Assembly (NCBI GenBank): GCA_020632995.1
Contig: JACKEN010000011.1
Location: forward strand, 124,001-188,000
Direction: 5' to 3'
DNA length: 64,000 bases
DNA from: Deltaproteobacteria bacterium
GTDB taxonomy: Bacteria > Myxococcota > Kuafuiibacteriia > Kuafuiibacteriales > Kuafuiibacteriaceae
Positions within the stretch are counted from its first letter, which is position 1. Every line of letters starts with the position of its first letter. Shown one piece after another: positions 60,983-64,000 of the stretch. The translations under genes and the position numbers were made by a program. The notes under the pieces are model-generated. The model had not been told where the DNA came from and searched no databases. It saw only the letters and a program-made list of their open reading frames with translations.

Positions 60983-62494
60983 GTGCGGACGACGGCTTGG
61001 CTCTTGTGGAGCGCGGGGATCGCGCTGGTGAGCGCGGAGGCGACGGCGGCGCCCATCCGCGTCACCTATGACGTGGTGGTGGTCGAGGGCTCCTGGCAGC
61101 CCCTGGCCCCCGCGGACCTGGCGCGGGCGGTGGAAGGCGCGGCGCTGGAGGTGCTCTCGCGGGGCGGCCAGCTCCAGCTCCACCGCGCGCCCGGACCGGG
61201 GGCGGAGGCCGAGCCGGGCGCCTACCGCCTGAAGCTCGAGAGCCACGTCCTCGCCGAGGCCCAGACCCACACCGTGGCGCTCCAGCTCGGGCCGGGCACC
61301 GCGCAGGATCTGCCGAGCCTCAGCGCGGCCCGCACCGTGGTCCTGGGCGGCCTGTCGCGCGGCAAGATGCTGGAGGCGGTGGAGGCCTCGGCCCGCGAGG
61401 CGGCGGCCGCCCTCGTCCAGGCCATGAAGGCGCCCCTGGCCCGCCTGGGCAAGGCGGGGGACGAGGAGCCGGCGCCGGTGGACGATCCCTTCAAGGGCGC
61501 CCCCGCCCCCTGGCAGTGGGGGCCGGTGCGGATCCCCAAGGCCTCGGTGGGCAAGGCGGCCCGCGATCTGTACGGCAAGAACGCGAAGAAGCGGCAGGCT
61601 GCCTTGCGCGTGCTCACCTCGGAGGCCCTCACCGCGGACAGCCCGCGCCACGAGCTGGAGCGCTGCGCCCTGGAGCACCCCGAGGAGCAGATGCGTGAGG
61701 GGTGCCTGAAGGCCCTTCGCCCGCTCTCGATGCGCTCGCCCCCCACCGCGCGGGTGGTGGTCGAGGTCTACCGTCGGGACGACAGCGGTCGAGTGCGGCG
61801 CGAGGCCAACGATCAGATGGTCTACTTCACCGGCCCCGCCCGGGCGGAGGCGGTGCAGGCGTGGCTGGAGGCCGCGACCCAGGGCCGCGAGCACGGCCCG
61901 CTCGAGGAGCTCGGCGACCTCCCCAACCTCGACCTCGCGATCCGCGGCTGCCTCGAGGCGAGCGGCAAGGAGCGGGGGCTCGACAACCGGCGCAGATTCG
62001 GTTGCATATCGCTCCTCGAGCCGCTCCCCCACGCTCGTCGCAAGGCCATCTTGTGGCGCTTCGTGCGCGAGATGGATCCGGACTCGCCGTACTATCTGAA
62101 GGGGGCGGGGGAGCGGGAGGGGAGCACCGGCACCCCGTGGCAGCGCTCGGTGGACGCCCTCCTCGAGGGCATGACCCGCTGGGACCCCAAGCTGGAGGAG
62201 ATTCTGTGGGCGCGCTACCAGCGCGATCTCTCCCACGCCGCGATGAGCGTGCTGTCGTCGTGGGCGGCGCCGTCGGAGCGCCTCGCGAAGCGCCTGTTGG
62301 AGATGGTCCAGACCCGGGGTGAGAACCAGGCCCTGTTCGGGCTGGTCCGCATCGCGACCGAGGACGCGAAGCTCCGGCCCATGGTGAAGCAGGCCCTCCT
62401 GCAGATGATGGCCCAGGGGGCCTTCTCGAAGGACATCGACGAGCGCCGCCTCAAGGACGCGGTGAGCAAGCTGGAGCGGGAGGACGCGCGATGA
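60983..62494 (+). CDS. Secreted HEAT-repeat-like protein, paralogue A
   Basis: 503 residues from GTG. Signal peptide AWLLWSAGIALVSAEATA. Residues about 25-160 form an alpha/beta domain shared with the next gene (YDVVVVEGSWQPLAPADLARA ... LGPGTAQDLPSLSAARTVVL). The rest is helical, HEAT-like: CALEHPEEQMREGCLKALRPL, LDLAIRGCLEASGKERGL, RRFGCISLLEPLPHARRKAI. No catalytic residues recognised. Its ATGA overlap with the next gene shows coupling. Divergent from lpoB-like/alpha-2-macroglobulin genes, so a shared envelope context is plausible. Confidence 0.75.
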   Translation: MRTTAWLLWSAGIALVSAEATAAPIRVTYDVVVVEGSWQPLAPADLARAVEGAALEVLSRGGQLQLHRAPGPGAEAEPGAYRLKLESHVLAEAQTHTVALQLGPGTAQDLPSLSAARTVVLGGLSRGKMLEAVEASAREAAAALVQAMKAPLARLGKAGDEEPAPVDDPFKGAPAPWQWGPVRIPKASVGKAARDLYGKNAKKRQAALRVLTSEALTADSPRHELERCALEHPEEQMREGCLKALRPLSMRSPPTARVVVEVYRRDDSGRVRREANDQMVYFTGPARAEAVQAWLEAATQGREHGPLEELGDLPNLDLAIRGCLEASGKERGLDNRRRFGCISLLEPLPHARRKAILWRFVREMDPDSPYYLKGAGEREGSTGTPWQRSVDALLEGMTRWDPKLEEILWARYQRDLSHAAMSVLSSWAAPSERLAKRLLEMVQTRGENQALFGLVRIATEDAKLRPMVKQALLQMMAQGAFSKDIDERRLKDAVSKLEREDAR

Positions 62495-63984
62495 GCCTGG
62501 CCCTCACCCTGACCCTGCTCGCGGTGGCCGCCCCGGAGCCCCCCGAGGTGCGCTACGTGGTCACCGCGGAGACGAAGTCCTGGGAGCCCATCGATCTGCC
62601 CGAGGTGCAGCGGATGGTGGAGGAGGCGGCGAAGGAGCCCCTCACCGCCCCCGGGAAGATGCGCCTGGTCTCGGCGTCGCCGATGACCCTGAGCGAGGGG
62701 CCCTACGTGCTCCGGATCAGCGGCCGCTTCGTCGAGGAGGCGGAGCGCTTCACCGTCTACCTGGCCTTCGGGCCCGGGACGCAGGACGACCTGCCCAGCC
62801 TCGTCGCCGCCCACACCTCCGAGCCGCTCGGCAAGAAGAGCCGGGCCGAGATGGAGCGCCGCATCCGGGACACCGCCCGGCAGGCTGCCTTGCGCCTGGC
62901 CGAGGCCCTCACCCCGTGGCTGGACCGGGCCCGGCTGAACGTGGCCCCGCCCCTCACCGACGACGTGCAGCCCATGGCGTGGGGTGACGTGGACGTCCCG
63001 CCGGTGACCGACAAGAGCCCGGCCATCCGGACGCTCCTCGACGTGGCCCAGGAGAACCACCTGCGCGCCAAGGCCCTGGCCGAGCTGAAGGGCCACGTGT
63101 TCGACCAGCAGGCGGCCCGCAACGCGGTGGAGCAGTGCGCGCTCGCCGACCCCACCCCCGACATCCGGCAGGACTGCGTGGAGGCCCTCGCCCCGGTGGC
63201 TCGGGCCCACGTGCCGACGCAACGCATCCTGCTCCACATCCTGCGCACCGACGTGGACGACAAGGTCCTCGAGGCCGCGACCAAGGTATCGGCCGGGTTC
63301 GTGGGCCTGTCGCGCCTCGAGACGGTGGCCACCTGGCTCCACATGGTGGCGAGCGACGCCACCCCGGTGCGGGGGGCGGAGCAGGCGGCGCGCCTGTTGG
63401 CCAAGGAGAAGGAGATCCCGAACCTGGAGTACGCGGTGGCGGCGTGCCTGCGCCAGGACGCGGTGGTGTACGGCAAGCGCTACGCGTGCGCGCAATACCT
63501 CTTGCCGAAGATCCCGGGCGAGCGTCGCCGCCCGGTGATGTGGAGCTACCTCGCCGGCACCCCGGTGTTCGGCACCGGGGAGCGCCTGACCTACGAGCAG
63601 GTGCTCAAGGTGGCCTACGAGGACCGAAAGGCCCCGCCCGACCCGGCGATGGCCGGCCTGCTGCTCGACCTGGCGGAGCGCCCCGCCACCGGGCGCCTAC
63701 GCTACAAGGTGGTGTACCTGGCTGGCGACTACGCCCCCGCCACCCTGAAGACGGCGGAGCGCCTGCTCTCGCTCGCCCACCAGCAGGACCTCGCCTCCAA
63801 CGCCCTCCGGGCGGCGGGCGATCTGGCGCATCGCAACCCCGAGCTGGTGGGGCCGATCCTGGGCGGGCTCGATCAGCTCGAGGCGAGCGCGCGGTGGTAT
63901 CCCCAGCCCCACCGCGGCGATCCCCGCCGCGACCTCAGCGACCTCAGGAAGCGCCTCGTGCGCCTGCAGGAGAAGAAGCAGTGA
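62491..63984 (+). CDS. Secreted HEAT-repeat-like protein, paralogue B
   Basis: 497 residues. Paralogue of the preceding gene over its whole length: SWEPIDLPEVQRMVEEAAKE, FGPGTQDDLPSLVAAHTSEP, CALADPTPDIRQDCVEALAP and NLEYAVAACLRQDAVVYGKR align with paralogue A. Signal peptide is short (LALTLTLLAVAAPEPP). The ATG overlaps the previous stop (ATGA). Ends RKRLVRLQEKKQ. Role unknown; tandem duplication and coupling suggest a joint complex. Confidence 0.75.
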   Translation: MSLALTLTLLAVAAPEPPEVRYVVTAETKSWEPIDLPEVQRMVEEAAKEPLTAPGKMRLVSASPMTLSEGPYVLRISGRFVEEAERFTVYLAFGPGTQDDLPSLVAAHTSEPLGKKSRAEMERRIRDTARQAALRLAEALTPWLDRARLNVAPPLTDDVQPMAWGDVDVPPVTDKSPAIRTLLDVAQENHLRAKALAELKGHVFDQQAARNAVEQCALADPTPDIRQDCVEALAPVARAHVPTQRILLHILRTDVDDKVLEAATKVSAGFVGLSRLETVATWLHMVASDATPVRGAEQAARLLAKEKEIPNLEYAVAACLRQDAVVYGKRYACAQYLLPKIPGERRRPVMWSYLAGTPVFGTGERLTYEQVLKVAYEDRKAPPDPAMAGLLLDLAERPATGRLRYKVVYLAGDYAPATLKTAERLLSLAHQQDLASNALRAAGDLAHRNPELVGPILGGLDQLEASARWYPQPHRGDPRRDLSDLRKRLVRLQEKKQ

Positions 63985-64000
63985 GGGCGCTGCTCGGGGC
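63981..64000 (+). CDS. Start of a third coupled gene (partial, off right edge)
   Basis: GTG at 63981 overlaps the stop of paralogue B in GTGA and reads MRALLG to the window end, looking like the beginning of a signal peptide. Only six codons are visible, so this rests on the coupling pattern. Confidence 0.4.

Overview
The window reads as very G+C-rich chromosomal DNA of a Myxococcota (former Deltaproteobacteria) bacterium; species cannot be told from sequence alone. Supporting signs: two secreted proteins ending in MYXO-CTERM-like anchors (Gly/Cys-rich stretch, hydrophobic helix, RRRR end), many lipoproteins with aspartate- or cysteine-rich repeats, two degenerate Ser/Thr-kinase-like proteins, a DUF1501-type Tat protein operon, and a type IV pilus retraction ATPase (PilT). 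There is no phage, plasmid, IS element, rRNA or CRISPR array. About 50 protein genes and one tRNA (Arg, anticodon ACG) fill nearly all of the sequence.

Layout. 1-5.1 kb: zinc-ribbon/GYF-like membrane protein (partial), a PspA-like coiled-coil pair, tRNA-Arg and a pseudokinase. 5.1-12.7 kb: a second degenerate kinase, a MopE-like metal-binding lipoprotein with a coupled SDR oxidoreductase, and three envelope proteins. 12.7-18.4 kb (minus): transporter, then a four-gene tightly coupled run (epimerase, GNAT-like, CAT-like, NUDIX-metallo-beta-lactamase fusion). 18.4-20.3 kb: sugar-dehydrogenase-like lipoprotein and a Cys-rich lipoprotein. 20.3-25.3 kb (minus): four-gene haem/DUF1501 operon. 25.7-31.1 kb: ECF sigma factor, diverged subtilase, DksA-type zinc finger, zinc-ribbon membrane protein, lipoprotein, 5'-3' exonuclease. 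31.1-36.4 kb: pilT, a large cell-wall amidase, a small helical protein. 36.5-41.3 kb: small genes, SMR transporter, and a LysR/membrane-protein/esterase segment of different character beside a chimeric gene fossil. 41.4-54.3 kb: RNB ribonuclease, UbiA prenyltransferase, glutamate racemase, FG-GAP lipoprotein, Hsp20, manA, fxsA, NUDIX, gcvP, and a Grx/IscA-like/rhodanese fusion. 54.3-64 kb: giant alpha-2-macroglobulin with a coupled LpoB-like lipoprotein, divergent from a run of HEAT-like paralogues.

Beyond the genes, four dispersed signals stand out: (i) an interrupted palindrome GCAA-N6-TTGC in 18 exact copies where about 0.5 would be expected by chance; (ii) a TANNNT-like -10 box placed 6-9 nt before the start codon of about 15 operon-leading genes, as in leaderless transcription, while genes inside operons mostly use overlaps or Shine-Dalgarno sites; (iii) a roughly 80-bp REP-like element in four copies, one read in frame inside the pseudokinase; (iv) a tandem/inverted 20-bp repeat between the two convergent kinase-like genes. 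The functional calls below rest on motif reading without database searches.
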